NCBI RefSeq assembly: GCF_013415305.1
Contig: NZ_JACBXU010000004.1
Coordinates: forward strand, 248,001 to 312,000
Origin: Pantoea sp. WMus005
Lineage (GTDB): Bacteria > Pseudomonadota > Gammaproteobacteria > Enterobacterales > Enterobacteriaceae
Length of the DNA: 64,000 bases
Direction: 5' to 3'
Of this stretch, positions 30,968-42,287 are shown in pieces; positions within the stretch are counted from its first letter, which is position 1, and each line of letters starts with the position of its first letter. The notes beneath the pieces are model-generated. The model saw nothing but the letters and a program-made list of their open reading frames with translations. It was not told the DNA's origin and ran no database searches. The position numbers and the translations under genes were made by a program.

Positions 30968-32278
30968 TTAGCGGGCAGCGCCGCTGGTGAGCCAGAACGG
31001 CTGTTGTTTCAGCGCCTGCATCGCCAGCCAGGCTAATCCGGATGTCTGCTTTTCATGGATTGCCGACAGCAGTTGCTGCCAGGGGTCGAGCCAGGCCATC
31101 ACCGTTTCGACGGGATAGGAACCCGCCAGCAGGTGAACGGTCAGAAGCTGACGCGCCAGGCGGGTGGCTTTATCCTGATACTCATTGGGCTGTTTTACCG
31201 TGATAAAAGTTTCTCTCAGATCGGCATTCACGCGGCTCAGCATGATATCGCTGAAGCGCTTAAACGAACCCTGCAGCTTGGTTTCGCCTTTGGCATCGAT
31301 CCACTGACGCCACTGAGATTCGGCCAGCCAGTGGGTCAGCGCCAGTTGCGTTTCAACAGAGAGGGAAGAGAGGCAGAAATCAGCTGCTTGCTGCTCCTCA
31401 TTCACCAGCGTTTCTTCCAGTGTGGTCAACTGCTGACGCAGGACACTGCTGGCTTTGCGTGGCACCAGCGCACCAAACAGGCTGAAGGCCTGACGCAGCA
31501 GATCCAGCGCTTCGCGCACCGCATCCTGCCCCGCCGCGTTACCGCGCAGCCAGACTTCTTCATGATATTGCCAGTGACGCAGGCCAGCCGACATTGCAGC
31601 AACCATGCCCTGCTCTACGGTCGCTTTAGTGCCGGCTTTCAGCAACGGGAAGGCCTCAATCTGGCGCGGCGGATTCTCCTGCGCCAGCTGATAGCCGCGA
31701 GCCGCTTTGCTCAGGCTGCCCATACGCAGACCGCCCATCGCCACCAGCTGCTGTGCAAAGGCCAGCAGATCCTGACGTTCGCCACGTTTCAGTTCCAGTT
31801 CGATCTCGCAAAGCGGTTCGCTGAGCTCACCCGCCGTGACCGCGCCCTGATCAAATGCCACTTCTATTTCACTGTTGCCGGTGGTGATCAGCCAGACTTC
31901 GCGCTGGAAATGCGTGGTGAACAGCGGCTGTAAGCGCGACTGCAGCGCCGGGATATCGGTGCCCTGCGGCCAGATCTCTGCGGGGAGACGAGCAATGTCC
32001 AGCACCGGCTCGCTGAGCTCAACGTTATATTCCGGACGCTGATGCAGGCCGCCGATCGTCTTCCCCGCCGCTTTCAGCGTCATTTCATAACGCCTGTCAA
32101 CGCCCCGGATACGCAATCCCATGTCCCAGCGTCGCAGCTGGTTATCGTCGGTTTCGAAGTAGATGTTAGTCAGCTCGCGTGCAGCCTGATGCTGATGCGG
32201 CAGAGTGGAAAGCAGTTCAGCCAGTTTCCCGGCTGCCTGTGGAGTTGCAATGAACTTTAGTTCGATTTCGATGGTCAT
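30968..32278 (-). CDS. ygiF: Inorganic triphosphatase YgiF (CYTH-CHAD)
   Basis: A 436-residue cytosolic enzyme. The N-terminal CYTH domain starts with the signature MTIEIELKF and hydrolyses tripolyphosphate in E. coli. Its tunnel residues are seen in TNIYFETDDNQLRRWDMGLRIR and in EIELELKRG. The C-terminal CHAD helical domain (from about residue 215) probably binds polyphosphate. It lies 33 bases upstream of glnE on the same strand, so the two are probably cotranscribed. The divergent 272-base gap to ygiM is AT-rich in part and holds their promoters. Confidence 0.95.
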   Translation of the reverse strand: MTIEIELKFIATPQAAGKLAELLSTLPHQHQAARELTNIYFETDDNQLRRWDMGLRIRGVDRRYEMTLKAAGKTIGGLHQRPEYNVELSEPVLDIARLPAEIWPQGTDIPALQSRLQPLFTTHFQREVWLITTGNSEIEVAFDQGAVTAGELSEPLCEIELELKRGERQDLLAFAQQLVAMGGLRMGSLSKAARGYQLAQENPPRQIEAFPLLKAGTKATVEQGMVAAMSAGLRHWQYHEEVWLRGNAAGQDAVREALDLLRQAFSLFGALVPRKASSVLRQQLTTLEETLVNEEQQAADFCLSSLSVETQLALTHWLAESQWRQWIDAKGETKLQGSFKRFSDIMLSRVNADLRETFITVKQPNEYQDKATRLARQLLTVHLLAGSYPVETVMAWLDPWQQLLSAIHEKQTSGLAWLAMQALKQQPFWLTSGAAR

Positions 32279-32550
32279 AATTTTTTATTCACTACGCCGC
32301 TGGCACTTAAGAGGGTTTTTCCTGCATATTTCAGGCGATTATCAGCAGGTTACTCACGCTGTCGCCTGGAGGGCAAGGGGTTATCAGGCGAAGATTAATG
32401 CACAGAAGCCGCGCTGTCTCTGCTTTCTTTGCTCTTTCGCAGACCTTTTCGCACTCTCATGAGACCAGGATAGTTCTCATTCAGATTTATGCGAGGCCTC
32501 TCCAGACTGTGCCGGTAAATTTTAAGTCAGACTAAGCCAAACGAAATCGA

Positions 32551-33171
32551 ATGAAAAAAATCACACTCGCTGGACTCACTTTGCTGACCCTTAGCACCCT
32601 TGCACCTGCCCATGCCGACGAAAAACGCTATGTTTCTGATGAGCTTTCGACCTGGGTACGCAGCGGGCCAGGCGATCAGTTCCGCCTGCTCGGCAAGCTG
32701 AATGCCGGGGAAGAGGTGCAGCTATTACAGACTAACAATGATACGCATTATGGCCAGATCCGTGATTCGGAAGGCCGCACCACCTGGATCCCCCTGTCGC
32801 AGCTCAGCGCGAATCCGAGCCTGCGTACACGAGTTCCGCAGCTTGAGCAGCAGGTGAAAGATCTGACGGCCAAACTGGATAACATCGACAACAGCTGGAA
32901 TCAGCGCACGGCGGAGATGCAGAACAAAGTCGCCAGCAGCGACGGCGTAATCAACGGGCTGAAAGACGAGAATCAGAAGCTGAAAAATGAGCTGATCGTC
33001 GCGCAGAAGAAAGTCAGCGCCGCCAACGTTCAGCTGGATGATAAACAGCGCACCATCATCATGCAGTGGTTTATGTATGGCGGCGGCGTGCTGGGCGTCG
33101 GCCTGCTGCTGGGTCTGTTACTGCCGCATATGCTGCCGCGTCGTAAGAAAAGCGATCGCTGGATGAACTGA
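32551..33171 (+). CDS. ygiM: YgiM, SH3-domain membrane-anchored periplasmic protein
   Basis: A 206-residue protein with a signal peptide (MKKITLAGLTLLTLSTLAPAHA), a bacterial SH3 domain (about 25-95; STWVRSGPGDQFRLLG, EVQLLQ, WIPLSQL), a coiled coil (about 100-165) and a C-terminal membrane anchor (MYGGGVLGVGLLLGLLLPHML) with a basic tail. Domain order and length match E. coli YgiM, a TIGR04211-type protein. Its role is not established. cca follows after 158 bases but behind a terminator. Confidence 0.92.
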   Translation: MKKITLAGLTLLTLSTLAPAHADEKRYVSDELSTWVRSGPGDQFRLLGKLNAGEEVQLLQTNNDTHYGQIRDSEGRTTWIPLSQLSANPSLRTRVPQLEQQVKDLTAKLDNIDNSWNQRTAEMQNKVASSDGVINGLKDENQKLKNELIVAQKKVSAANVQLDDKQRTIIMQWFMYGGGVLGVGLLLGLLLPHMLPRRKKSDRWMN

Positions 33172-33193
33172 CACTATTCTGTCGAATTTAAGC

Positions 33194-33217
33194 AGGGGAT
33201 CGCAGGATCCCCTTTTT
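33194..33217 (+). terminator. Intrinsic terminator of ygiM
   Basis: AGGGGATC and GATCCCCT pair around GCAG and run into TTTTT, 22 bases after the ygiM stop. Confidence 0.88.
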
Positions 33218-33329
33218 GGCATGTCTGCAATCCGGGGAATTTGTGCAACAATAAAATGAAATGCACGGCTGATTTCAGGCGCGGGATGTGCCCGGCGTGC
33301 AGGTCATTTATTTTTCTCTGGAGTTTTGC

Positions 33330-34562
33330 GTGAAGACGTTTCTTGTTGGCGGTGCGGTGCGTGATGCGCTGCTGAATCTGCCGGTTACAGACAAAGATTG
33401 GGTAGTAACAGGTTCTACACCCAAAGCCATGCTTGAGCAGGGCTATCAACAGGTCGGTCGTGATTTTCCCGTTTTCCTGCACCCCGTCAGTCGCGAAGAA
33501 TATGCGCTGGCACGGACCGAGCGGAAAAACGGGAAAGGCTACACCGGATTTGTCACCTGGTCTGCGCCCGACGTGACGCTGGAGCAGGACTTACAGCGCC
33601 GCGATCTGACCATCAATGCTATCGCACAGGATGAGAACGGCGCGCTGGTTGATCCTTATAACGGTCAGCGTGATATCGCCCAGCGCCTGCTGCGTCACGT
33701 CTCTGAAGCCTTCAGTGAAGATCCGTTACGGGTGTTGCGCGTCGCGCGCTTTGCTGCGCGTTTTGCCCATCTCAATTTCCGTATTGCTCCCGAGACGCAG
33801 CAGTTAATGCAGCAGATGGCCGAAAGCGGTGAGCTGTCGAATCTCACTGCTGAGCGGGTGTGGAAAGAGACCGAAAAGGCGCTGAGCTCCCGTAATCCGC
33901 AGGTCTATTTCCAGGTTCTGCGCGACTGTGGCGCATTGCAGGTGCTGTTTCCTGAGCTGGATAATCTTTTTGGTATTCCTGCGCCGATTAAGTGGCACCC
34001 GGAGATCGACACCGGCGTCCATACGCTGATGACACTGGCGATGGCCGCTGCCCTCTCCAGCGAGATCGATGTGCGTTTTGCCACGCTCGTTCATGACGTC
34101 GGCAAGGCGCTGACGCCGCCTGAGCTGTGGCCGAGCCATCACGGTCATGGACTGGCGGGCGTTCCGCTGGTCGAGGCCCTGTGTCAGCGGCTGCGCGTGC
34201 CCAATGCGACTCGCGATCTGGCACTGATCGTGACTGAATTTCACGACATTGTGCACACTATTGAACGGCAATCTGCAGCATCACTGGTGGCGCTGTTTGA
34301 CCGGATCGATGCGTGGCGTAAGCCACAACGCGTTGAGCAGATGGCGCTGACCAGCGAAGCGGATGCCCGCGGACGTGCCGGACTGGAGAGCAGGCCTTAT
34401 CCGCAGGGCGACTATCTGCGCCGTGCTTTTGCGCTGGCGCAGGCGGTGCCGACGAAAGCGGTGGTCGAAGCGGGATTCAAAGGAGCGGAAGTGCGGGAAG
34501 AGATGACGCGACGACGTATTGACGCCGTCGCGCAGGGTCTGGCGATCAGGCAGCCTGACTAG
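33330..34562 (+). CDS. cca: CCA-adding tRNA nucleotidyltransferase Cca
   Basis: A 410-residue multifunctional CCA protein that builds or repairs the 3' CCA of tRNA; the HD domain gives phosphodiesterase and phosphatase activities. The N-terminal class II nucleotidyltransferase has [11 protein letters not shown], the DKDW metal motif and [10 protein letters not shown]. The HD domain shows LVHDVGK and SHHGHG. The start is the GTG at 33330, giving [12 protein letters not shown] as in E. coli, with CTGGAG seven bases upstream; an ATG at 33288 would add 14 unconserved residues. Confidence 0.96.
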   Translation: MKTFLVGGAVRDALLNLPVTDKDWVVTGSTPKAMLEQGYQQVGRDFPVFLHPVSREEYALARTERKNGKGYTGFVTWSAPDVTLEQDLQRRDLTINAIAQDENGALVDPYNGQRDIAQRLLRHVSEAFSEDPLRVLRVARFAARFAHLNFRIAPETQQLMQQMAESGELSNLTAERVWKETEKALSSRNPQVYFQVLRDCGALQVLFPELDNLFGIPAPIKWHPEIDTGVHTLMTLAMAAALSSEIDVRFATLVHDVGKALTPPELWPSHHGHGLAGVPLVEALCQRLRVPNATRDLALIVTEFHDIVHTIERQSAASLVALFDRIDAWRKPQRVEQMALTSEADARGRAGLESRPYPQGDYLRRAFALAQAVPTKAVVEAGFKGAEVREEMTRRRIDAVAQGLAIRQPD

Positions 34563-34577
34563 CAGGCTGCCCGGGGT

Positions 34578-35396
34578 TTACATGAAGATCATGTAAACCG
34601 CTGCCGCCACAATAAAGCGGTAAATGGCGAACGAGACAAAAGAGATGCGCTTGATGAGCTCAAGGAAGACTTTAATCGCAATCAGCGCCACAATAAACGC
34701 CGTCACAAAGCCGACTGCGAACATCGGGAAGTCCGCCATCGTCAGGAAGCCGATGCTCTTGTACATGTCCAGTACGGTCGCACCCATCATCATTGGCACC
34801 GCCAGGATGAAGGAGAACTCCGAGGCTGCATAGCGACTCACACCCATCAGCATGCCGCCTGAGATGGTTGCACCAGAACGCGAGAAGCCCGGCCACAGGG
34901 CTAAGCACTGGAAACAGCCAATCATAAATGCCTGACGATAGGTAATGTCATCGACGCCAACGGCTTTCGGCTGTTTTGGCTTGAGGTACTCAGCGACCAG
35001 CAGCAGCACACCACCCACAACCAGCGCGTACATCACGTTGATCGGATTAAACAGTGTTTTAATCTGATCGTGCAGCACCAGACCCACGACCACTGCCGGA
35101 ACCATACCCAGCAGGATGTGGATCAGCGACAGACGCCCGGTGCCGACACCTTCATGCTTAACTTCGCCAAAGTGGATACCAATCAGGCCAAACAGACGGC
35201 GCCAGAACATGACAACCACAGCCAGAATCGATCCTAACTGGATCACAACTTCAAAGGTCTCGGCTTTTTCACCCTCAAAGCCCAGCAGGTGACCCACTAT
35301 AATCATGTGCCCTGTGGAAGAGACCGGTAAGAATTCGGTCAGCCCTTCCACAATGCCCAGGATTGCAGCTACCCAAAGCTGATGAATATCTGCCAT
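34578..35396 (-). CDS. uppP: Undecaprenyl-diphosphatase UppP (BacA)
   Basis: A 272-residue, multi-helix inner-membrane enzyme that dephosphorylates undecaprenyl pyrophosphate on the periplasmic side, recycling the cell-wall lipid carrier; overproduction gives bacitracin resistance. The catalytic motifs are both intact: [16 protein letters not shown] and [21 protein letters not shown] precedes the ATG at 35396; a TTG one codon upstream is also open. It converges with cca. Confidence 0.97.
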   Translation of the reverse strand: MADIHQLWVAAILGIVEGLTEFLPVSSTGHMIIVGHLLGFEGEKAETFEVVIQLGSILAVVVMFWRRLFGLIGIHFGEVKHEGVGTGRLSLIHILLGMVPAVVVGLVLHDQIKTLFNPINVMYALVVGGVLLLVAEYLKPKQPKAVGVDDITYRQAFMIGCFQCLALWPGFSRSGATISGGMLMGVSRYAASEFSFILAVPMMMGATVLDMYKSIGFLTMADFPMFAVGFVTAFIVALIAIKVFLELIKRISFVSFAIYRFIVAAAVYMIFM

Positions 35397-35588
35397 CAAA
35401 TGTTCCCTCTATCCGTTTTCAAAACCATTAAAAAGGCGGTAGCGCGCTGCTATCGCCTGAAATTATGCCGCTATTAGCCTGAATTAAACCTTAAGGTCTA
35501 CACCGTTTCGCCTGCTGTAACGAAACGGCACACGCTATGACAGACAGTAATTTGGTTTGGTTTCATTGTGATGGCAATCACATCGTAT

Positions 35589-35948
35589 TTATTTAGGAAT
35601 AGTCCCGCGCTCAATTCGCACGCCAACCTGCGCCGCCTGGGCTACAGCGCCCGGTTTGCTTACCTTTATGCGTACGCCAGGCGAATTGAAACGGTTCATC
35701 AACAGATCCGCGATTTCTTCAGCAACCCGCTCAACCAGGGCAAAACGGCTGCCGTTAAGATGCGTCATAATCGCGGAGGAGACGTCCGCATAGCTGAGAC
35801 AATCGTTCACATCGTCGCTGCTCGCCGCCAGACGGTTATCCCAGGCCATATCGACATCGAGCACCAGCTTCTGCTGTATGCCCTGTTCCCAGTCGTAAAC
35901 GCCAATGGTGGTGAACACCGTGAGTTGTTCTATAAATACGATATCCAT
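35589..35948 (-). CDS. folB: Dihydroneopterin aldolase FolB
   Basis: A 119-residue enzyme of folate synthesis that converts 7,8-dihydroneopterin to 6-hydroxymethyl-dihydropterin and glycolaldehyde. The pattern MDIVFIEQLTVFTTIGVYDWE, the LSYADVSSAI segment and ALVERVAEEIADLL, with its catalytic Glu, match FolB. It is divergent from plsY with a 108-base gap, the same arrangement as in E. coli. Confidence 0.95.
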   Translation of the reverse strand: MDIVFIEQLTVFTTIGVYDWEQGIQQKLVLDVDMAWDNRLAASSDDVNDCLSYADVSSAIMTHLNGSRFALVERVAEEIADLLMNRFNSPGVRIKVSKPGAVAQAAQVGVRIERGTIPK

Positions 35949-36056
35949 GATGAGAGTCTCTGTTTTTGGCTAAGCCGGATACCACTTCCGGCGGATTATG
36001 CGTATTATCCACGGTTGATGAGATCAAAACGACCCTAAAGGGAACGGTACGGTGTT

Positions 36057-36662
36057 ATGAGTGCTTTCGCGCTTGGTATGATTATTTTCGCGTATCTTTG
36101 CGGTTCGATTTCCAGTGCGATTCTGGTCTGCAAACTCGCTGGCCTGCCCGATCCCCGCACACACGGTTCAGGCAATCCAGGTGCCACTAACGTACTGCGT
36201 CTGGGCGGTAAAGCCGCAGCAGTAACCGTACTCGTGTTTGATGTGCTGAAGGGAATGGTGCCGGTCTGGCTGGCCTATCTGATGCACGTGACGCCGCTCT
36301 ATCTCGGCCTGACTGCCATTGCCGCCTGTCTGGGGCATATCTACCCGGTGTTTTTCCACTTTCGGGGTGGAAAAGGTGTGGCAACGGCATTTGGCGCAAT
36401 TGCGCCGATTGGCTGGGACTTAACCGGGCTGGTCACTGGCACCTGGCTGTTAACGGTTTTACTCAGCGGCTATTCATCGCTGGGTGCTATCGTCAGCGCG
36501 TTAATCGCGCCATTCTATGTCTGGTGGTTCAAACCGCAGTTCACCTTCCCGGTTTCCATGCTCTCCTGTCTCATCCTGCTGCGTCATCACGATAATATTC
36601 AGCGGCTGTGGCGGGGTCAGGAAGGCAAGATCTGGAAGCGCAAAAAGAAATCTCAGTCATAA
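36057..36662 (+). CDS. plsY: Glycerol-3-phosphate acyltransferase PlsY
   Basis: A 201-residue, five-helix inner-membrane enzyme that transfers the acyl group from acyl-phosphate to glycerol 3-phosphate, the first step of phospholipid synthesis. The three family motifs are visible: [32 protein letters not shown], and [14 protein letters not shown]. Length is close to E. coli YgiH (205). Confidence 0.96.
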   Translation: MSAFALGMIIFAYLCGSISSAILVCKLAGLPDPRTHGSGNPGATNVLRLGGKAAAVTVLVFDVLKGMVPVWLAYLMHVTPLYLGLTAIAACLGHIYPVFFHFRGGKGVATAFGAIAPIGWDLTGLVTGTWLLTVLLSGYSSLGAIVSALIAPFYVWWFKPQFTFPVSMLSCLILLRHHDNIQRLWRGQEGKIWKRKKKSQS

Positions 36663-36688
36663 AAAAAGCCGGCAAGCCGGCTTTTTTT
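36661..36688. terminator. Bidirectional terminator between plsY and tsaD
   Basis: A7-GCCGGC-AA-GCCGGC-T7 is a symmetrical hairpin with A- and T-tracts, so it can terminate plsY on the plus strand and tsaD on the minus strand. It overlaps the plsY stop. Confidence 0.95.
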
Positions 36689-36691
36689 ACA

Positions 36692-37705
36692 TCAGATGGC
36701 GGGCAGTTCCGCCAGCGGCCAGCGCGGTCGCACGCTGATGCTTAACTCTCCCCGTGTTCCGCCCTTTAAGCGCACCATGCCCGCATACGCGATCATCGCG
36801 CCATTATCGGTACAGAACTCCGGGCGGGCGTAGAACACGTCTCCGCCACGCTTTTGCATCATGACCGCCATTTGCTCGCGCAGTGTGCGATTGGCGCTGA
36901 CGCCACCCGCAATGACCAGACGCGTAAAGCCGGTCTGATCCAGCGCACGCTTACATTTGATCGACAGCGTATCCACCACCGCATCTTCAAACGCGCGGGC
37001 GATGTCAGCACGCGTTTGCTCATCGTCAGGGTTCGCGCGAATGGTATTAGCCGCAAAGGTTTTCAGGCCGGAGAAACTGAAATCCAGCCCCGGGCGGTCG
37101 GTCATCGGACGCGGGAAGGTAAAGCGCCCCGCTGTGCCCTGCTGCGCCATCTTCGACAGCATAGGCCCGCCCGGATAATCCAGACCGAGCAGCTTGGCTG
37201 TCTTATCAAAGGCTTCGCCCGCAGCATCATCAATCGATTCACCCAGCAATTCATATTCACCAACGCCGGTGACGCTAATCAGCTGAGTATGTCCGCCCGA
37301 CACCAGCAGGGCGACAAACGGAAATGCCGGTGGATTCTCTTCCAGCATCGGTGCCAGCAGATGGCCTTCCATATGATGAACCGGCACGGCAGGCACTTTC
37401 CAGGCAAACGCCAGGGCGCGGCCAATAGTCGCGCCGACCAGCAGCGCACCGACCAGTCCGGGACCGGCCGTGTAGGCCACTGCATCGATCTGCTGCGGCT
37501 CCAGACCCGCCTCTTTCAGCGCCGCCTGAATCAGCGGCACAGTTTTACGCACATGATCACGTGAGGCCAGTTCCGGGACCACACCGCCATAATCGGCATG
37601 CAGTTTTACCTGGCTGTAGAGTTGGTTAGCCAGTAATCCAGCCTCATCATCATAGATTGCGATGCCGGTTTCATCGCACGACGTTTCAATACCGAGAATT
37701 CGCAT
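36692..37705 (-). CDS. tsaD: tRNA N6-threonylcarbamoyladenosine transferase TsaD
   Basis: A 337-residue ASKHA-fold metalloprotein that, with TsaB and TsaE, transfers the threonylcarbamoyl group to A37 of ANN-decoding tRNAs. The metal-binding HxxxH is in VHHMEGH. Nucleotide-binding segments include [15 protein letters not shown] at the N-terminus and [13 protein letters not shown]. Length is identical to E. coli TsaD. It is divergent from rpsU, the usual arrangement. Confidence 0.97.
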   Translation of the reverse strand: MRILGIETSCDETGIAIYDDEAGLLANQLYSQVKLHADYGGVVPELASRDHVRKTVPLIQAALKEAGLEPQQIDAVAYTAGPGLVGALLVGATIGRALAFAWKVPAVPVHHMEGHLLAPMLEENPPAFPFVALLVSGGHTQLISVTGVGEYELLGESIDDAAGEAFDKTAKLLGLDYPGGPMLSKMAQQGTAGRFTFPRPMTDRPGLDFSFSGLKTFAANTIRANPDDEQTRADIARAFEDAVVDTLSIKCKRALDQTGFTRLVIAGGVSANRTLREQMAVMMQKRGGDVFYARPEFCTDNGAMIAYAGMVRLKGGTRGELSISVRPRWPLAELPAI

Positions 37706-37881
37706 TGCATCACCTCATTCTTGCGGCGCGCAGTTTATCACAGCAATTGGATGTGCAGCGCGGTCACCCCAGGTAAAAAGTCATTTTCTGTCGGCTAAAG
37801 AGTGCGCTATACTCCCGCCCCTGGAAAAACCGGCAGCCGCACAGGCAAACGCTCCTGTTGGTTTCAAATTATCCATGGTGC

Positions 37882-38198
<317 letters not shown>

Positions 38199-38251
38199 GT
38201 CGTTCCGGAGGTTCGCCTCCACCGCGTGATTCACGCAGACAGAGTCAAGTA

Positions 38252-38288
38252 AAAGGCCGTGCTTTCCGAAAGGAAGCGCGGCTTGTTG
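38252..38288 (+). terminator. Attenuator-type hairpin between rpsU and dnaG
   Basis: An imperfect stem pairs AAGGCCGTGCTTTCC with GGAAGCGCGGCTT around GAAA, followed by a short, broken T-run. In E. coli a partial terminator at this place keeps dnaG expression far below rpsU. A smaller GGAGG/CCTCC hairpin lies just before, near 38207-38220. Partial termination here is inferred. Confidence 0.5.
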
Positions 38289-38316
38289 CCGTTTATGAGC
38301 TGAAAATCTGGGGCGT

Positions 38317-40062
38317 ATGGCTGGACGAATTCCACGCGTATTTATCAACGATTTACTTGCCCGCACGGATATCGTGGATCTTATCGATGCCCGCGTTAAG
38401 CTGAAAAAGCAGGGTAAGAATTTCCATGCGTGCTGTCCTTTCCATAATGAAAAAACGCCCTCTTTCACCGTAAACGGCGAAAAACAGTTCTATCACTGTT
38501 TCGGCTGTGGTGCACACGGCAACGCTATCGACTTTTTAATGAACTTTGATCGTCTGGAGTTTGTTGAAAGTATCGAAGAGTTAGCCACTTCCCACGGTTT
38601 AGACGTGCCTTACGAAGCAGGCAGCGGGCCCAGCCAGATGGAACGCCATCAGCGCCAGAGCCTGTATCAGCTGATGGAGAACCTGAACGGTTTTTATCAG
38701 CAGGGTCTGCAGCAATCCAATGCGCAGCCAGCACGCGACTATCTTGATCGTCGTGGTCTGAGCGCCGACATCATCAATCATTTCGCTATAGGTTACGCGC
38801 CAGCCGGCTGGGACAATGTTCTCAAGCGTTTTGGCAAGCAATCGGAAGACCGCGAGTCATTGATGGAAGCGGGCATGCTGGTCAGCAATGACAAAGGCCG
38901 TACCTATGACCGGTTTCGCGACCGCGTCATGTTTCCGATCCGCGATAAGCGTGGACGCGTCATTGGTTTTGGCGGACGCGTGCTGGGCAACGATACGCCG
39001 AAGTATCTGAACTCGCCGGAAACCCCTATTTTCCATAAAGGCCGCCAGCTCTATGGCCTGTATGAAGCCGTTAAGAACCATCCTGAACCCGCCCGCCTGT
39101 TAGTGGTTGAGGGATACATGGACGTGGTTGCGCTGGCGCAGTACGGCATCGATTATGCTGTCGCGTCATTAGGCACCTCCACCACAGCTGAACACATTCA
39201 GTTGCTGTTTCGTAGCACCGACACGGTGATCTGCTGTTACGACGGCGACAGGGCGGGTCGTGAAGCGGCATGGCGTGCGCTAGAGACCGCATTGCCTTAC
39301 ATGAATGATGGTCGTCAGCTACGCTTTATGTTTTTACCCGATGGTGAAGACCCGGATACGCTGGTACGCAAAGAGGGTAAAGCCGCCTTCGAAGCGAGGA
39401 TGGAGCAGGCGATGCCGCTCTCTTCGTTTTTATTTGATAGCCTGCTGCCGCAGGTTGATCTGAGCTCACGCGACGGAAAAGCGCGCCTGAGCACGCTGGC
39501 TTTACCGTTGATTACGCAGATCCCCGGTGAGACCTTACGTATTTATATGCGTCAGGAGCTGGGAAATAAGCTGGGTATTCTTGATGACAATCAGCTGGAA
39601 AAGCTGATGCCAAAGCTGGCCGCAAGCGGAACGGCGCCGGTAGCGCCACCGCTGAAACGCACCACTATGCGCGTTCTGATTGCTTTGCTGATTCAGAACC
39701 CGCAACTGGCCACAATGGTGCCGTCGCTTGATGGGCTGTCTGAGTCAAAAATGCCGGGTTTACCGCTATTTATTGAATTAGTGGGTCGTTGTACTGAGAA
39801 TCCTGGATTGACCACCGGACAGCTACTAGAGTTATATCGCGGGACAAATTTTAGTCAGACGCTTGAAACACTGGCGATCTGGAACCACATGATAGTAGAT
39901 GAAGAAGCCGAAGCGGTGTTTCAGGACTCGCTGGCCAGCATTTATGATTCAGCTCTTGAAGAACGTCTGGAGTTTTTGATTGCGCGTGAGCGCACCCTGG
40001 GACTCAACACCGATGAGCGCCGTGAACTCTGGACACTCAGTCAGGCGTTTGCCAGGAAATAA
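38317..40062 (+). CDS. dnaG: DNA primase DnaG
   Basis: A 581-residue primase that makes RNA primers for replication, the same length as in E. coli. It has the N-terminal CHC2 zinc domain (CPFHNEK and CFGCGAHGNAIDF), the TOPRIM core (LLVVEGYMDVVALAQYG and CYDGDRAGREAAWRA) and the C-terminal DnaB-interacting helical domain from about residue 440. It lies between rpsU and rpoD in the macromolecular synthesis operon. Confidence 0.97.
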   Translation: MAGRIPRVFINDLLARTDIVDLIDARVKLKKQGKNFHACCPFHNEKTPSFTVNGEKQFYHCFGCGAHGNAIDFLMNFDRLEFVESIEELATSHGLDVPYEAGSGPSQMERHQRQSLYQLMENLNGFYQQGLQQSNAQPARDYLDRRGLSADIINHFAIGYAPAGWDNVLKRFGKQSEDRESLMEAGMLVSNDKGRTYDRFRDRVMFPIRDKRGRVIGFGGRVLGNDTPKYLNSPETPIFHKGRQLYGLYEAVKNHPEPARLLVVEGYMDVVALAQYGIDYAVASLGTSTTAEHIQLLFRSTDTVICCYDGDRAGREAAWRALETALPYMNDGRQLRFMFLPDGEDPDTLVRKEGKAAFEARMEQAMPLSSFLFDSLLPQVDLSSRDGKARLSTLALPLITQIPGETLRIYMRQELGNKLGILDDNQLEKLMPKLAASGTAPVAPPLKRTTMRVLIALLIQNPQLATMVPSLDGLSESKMPGLPLFIELVGRCTENPGLTTGQLLELYRGTNFSQTLETLAIWNHMIVDEEAEAVFQDSLASIYDSALEERLEFLIARERTLGLNTDERRELWTLSQAFARK

Positions 40063-40437
40063 CCGTTATCAGCATGCTGCCCGTTCAGAACAATGAAAGG
40101 ACAGCCGCACAGATTTTAAGGTTTTGGCGAGTCAGCCAGGTCCTTAGCACGAATTTTAAAGGCCGTCGGCGTCGACGCCAGTCTGGTTACCGCCAGCGCA
40201 CAGCTTCCGCAGCGTACTGAAGTACGTGAGGAAAGCGAGCACTGCCGGGAAGCAGAATAGCGAGTAAGCCAGGCCCTTAGCACAGAGTTAACACAAGCGG
40301 CTTAAGTGCCGATTACTGATGGGCAAAGCCCACGCCGCGACGAAGGCAGCGGCAAGAACTAAACGCCTTCACTGCTTATTGTTGGCGCGCTGCCGACCGA
40401 CACCAATCTAATTTAACAGAAGTGTGGATACCGTCTT
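40063..40437. other. dnaG-rpoD spacer carrying a pair of direct repeats and a dyad
   Basis: These 375 bases hold no gene I can support. A 24-base sequence beginning GCGAGTCAGCCAGG occurs at 40127-40150 and again at 40260-40283 with two mismatches. Between the copies is a dyad CGTACTGAAGTACG (40213-40226) inside a wider imperfect stem (about 40203-40240). The layout suggests an inserted dispersed intergenic repeat that is transcribed as part of the operon. Internal rpoD promoters, known in E. coli, were not identified with confidence. Confidence 0.45.
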
Positions 40438-42279
40438 ATGGAGCAAAACCCGCAGTCACAGCTCAAGCTTCTTGTCACCCGTGGTAAGGAGCAAGGCTAT
40501 CTGACCTATGCTGAGGTCAATGACCATCTGCCGGAAGATATCGTCGACTCAGATCAGATCGAAGACATCATCCAGATGATTAACGACATGGGTATTCAGG
40601 TGGTTGAAGAAGCCCCTGATGCCGACGATCTGATGCTGAACGAAAACAGCTCCGATACTGACGAAGATGCCGCGGAAGCTGCCGCTCAGGTGTTATCCAG
40701 CGTTGAATCTGAGATCGGGCGCACCACTGACCCGGTTCGCATGTACATGCGTGAAATGGGTACCGTTGAACTGCTGACGCGTGAAGGCGAAATCGACATC
40801 GCTAAGCGTATTGAAGACGGTATCAACCAGGTTCAGTGTTCTGTCGCCGAATACCCTGAAGCGATTACTTATCTTCTGGATCAATACGACAAAGTTGAAG
40901 CAGGTGAATCACGCCTCTCCGACCTGATCACTGGTTTTGTCGATCCTAACGCAGAAGCAGATATCGCCCCAACGGCAACGCACGTGGGCTCTGAACTTTC
41001 TGAAGCCGATCGTAAAGACGATGAAGAAGAAGACGAAGACGATGACGACAGCTCCGACGACGATAACTCAATCGATCCGGAGCTGGCACGCGAGAAGTTT
41101 TCTGATCTGCGTAAGCAGTATGAAACGACCCGCGCTGTGATTAAAAGCAAAGGTCGCAGTCATGCTGCTGCCGTTGCTGAAATCCAGAACCTCTCTGACG
41201 TCTTCAAGCAGTTCCGCCTGGTACCGAAGCAGTTCGATTACCTGGTAGGCAGCATGCGCACCATGATGGAACGCGTCCGTACCCAGGAACGTCTGATCAT
41301 GAAGCTCTGTATTGAGCTGTGCAAAATGCCGAAGAAAAACTTCATCACGCTGTTCACTGGCAACGAGACGAATGAAACCTGGTTCAAAGCCGCACTGGCA
41401 ATGAACAAGCCGTGGTCTGAAAAGCTGCTGGAAGTGCAGGATGACGTGACACGTTCCCTGCAGAAACTGGCACAGGTTGAAGAAGAGACCGGCCTGACTA
41501 TTGAACAGGTCAAAGACATTAACCGTCGCATGTCGATCGGTGAAGCCAAAGCGCGTCGCGCCAAGAAAGAGATGGTGGAAGCTAACCTCCGTCTGGTTAT
41601 TTCGATTGCGAAGAAATATACCAACCGCGGTCTGCAGTTCCTCGACCTGATTCAGGAAGGTAACATCGGCCTGATGAAAGCGGTTGATAAGTTTGAATAT
41701 CGCCGTGGTTACAAGTTCTCGACCTATGCGACCTGGTGGATCCGTCAGGCTATCACCCGCTCTATCGCCGACCAGGCGCGTACCATCCGTATTCCGGTGC
41801 ATATGATTGAGACCATCAACAAGCTCAACCGTATTTCGCGCCAGATGCTGCAGGAGATGGGCCGCGAGCCAACGCCGGAAGAGCTGGCTGAACGTATGCT
41901 GATGCCGGAAGATAAAATCCGCAAAGTGCTGAAAATCGCTAAAGAGCCGATCTCGATGGAGACGCCGATTGGTGATGATGAAGATTCGCATCTGGGCGAT
42001 TTTATCGAAGACACCACGCTGGAGCTGCCGCTGGATTCTGCTACCTCAGAGAGCCTGCGTTCTGCTACCCACGATGTGCTGGCTGGCCTGACCGCCCGTG
42101 AAGCGAAAGTGCTTCGCATGCGTTTTGGTATCGATATGAACACGGACCATACGCTGGAAGAAGTGGGCAAACAGTTCGACGTGACGCGTGAGCGTATTCG
42201 TCAGATTGAAGCGAAAGCCCTGCGTAAACTGCGCCATCCGAGCCGTTCGGAAGTACTGCGTAGCTTCCTCGACGATTAA
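40438..42279 (+). CDS. rpoD: RNA polymerase sigma-70 factor RpoD
   Basis: A 613-residue primary sigma factor. Region 1.1 is at the N-terminus, and 1.2 covers [21 protein letters not shown]. The non-conserved region contains a long acidic run of Asp and Glu (about residues 195-215). Then come region 2 ([28 protein letters not shown] and [15 protein letters not shown], which read the -10 element), region 3 and region 4 ([27 protein letters not shown], which reads the -35). Length is identical to E. coli. Confidence 0.98.
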   Translation: MEQNPQSQLKLLVTRGKEQGYLTYAEVNDHLPEDIVDSDQIEDIIQMINDMGIQVVEEAPDADDLMLNENSSDTDEDAAEAAAQVLSSVESEIGRTTDPVRMYMREMGTVELLTREGEIDIAKRIEDGINQVQCSVAEYPEAITYLLDQYDKVEAGESRLSDLITGFVDPNAEADIAPTATHVGSELSEADRKDDEEEDEDDDDSSDDDNSIDPELAREKFSDLRKQYETTRAVIKSKGRSHAAAVAEIQNLSDVFKQFRLVPKQFDYLVGSMRTMMERVRTQERLIMKLCIELCKMPKKNFITLFTGNETNETWFKAALAMNKPWSEKLLEVQDDVTRSLQKLAQVEEETGLTIEQVKDINRRMSIGEAKARRAKKEMVEANLRLVISIAKKYTNRGLQFLDLIQEGNIGLMKAVDKFEYRRGYKFSTYATWWIRQAITRSIADQARTIRIPVHMIETINKLNRISRQMLQEMGREPTPEELAERMLMPEDKIRKVLKIAKEPISMETPIGDDEDSHLGDFIEDTTLELPLDSATSESLRSATHDVLAGLTAREAKVLRMRFGIDMNTDHTLEEVGKQFDVTRERIRQIEAKALRKLRHPSRSEVLRSFLDD

Positions 42280-42287
42280 GTCCGACA

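Noticed and set aside
31055-31933. 292-codon plus-strand frame
   Set aside because: Lies antisense within ygiF, a well-supported gene; its length reflects high-GC codon bias on the opposite strand.
41068-41991. 307-codon minus-strand frame
   Set aside because: Antisense within rpoD; no signature and no upstream signal.
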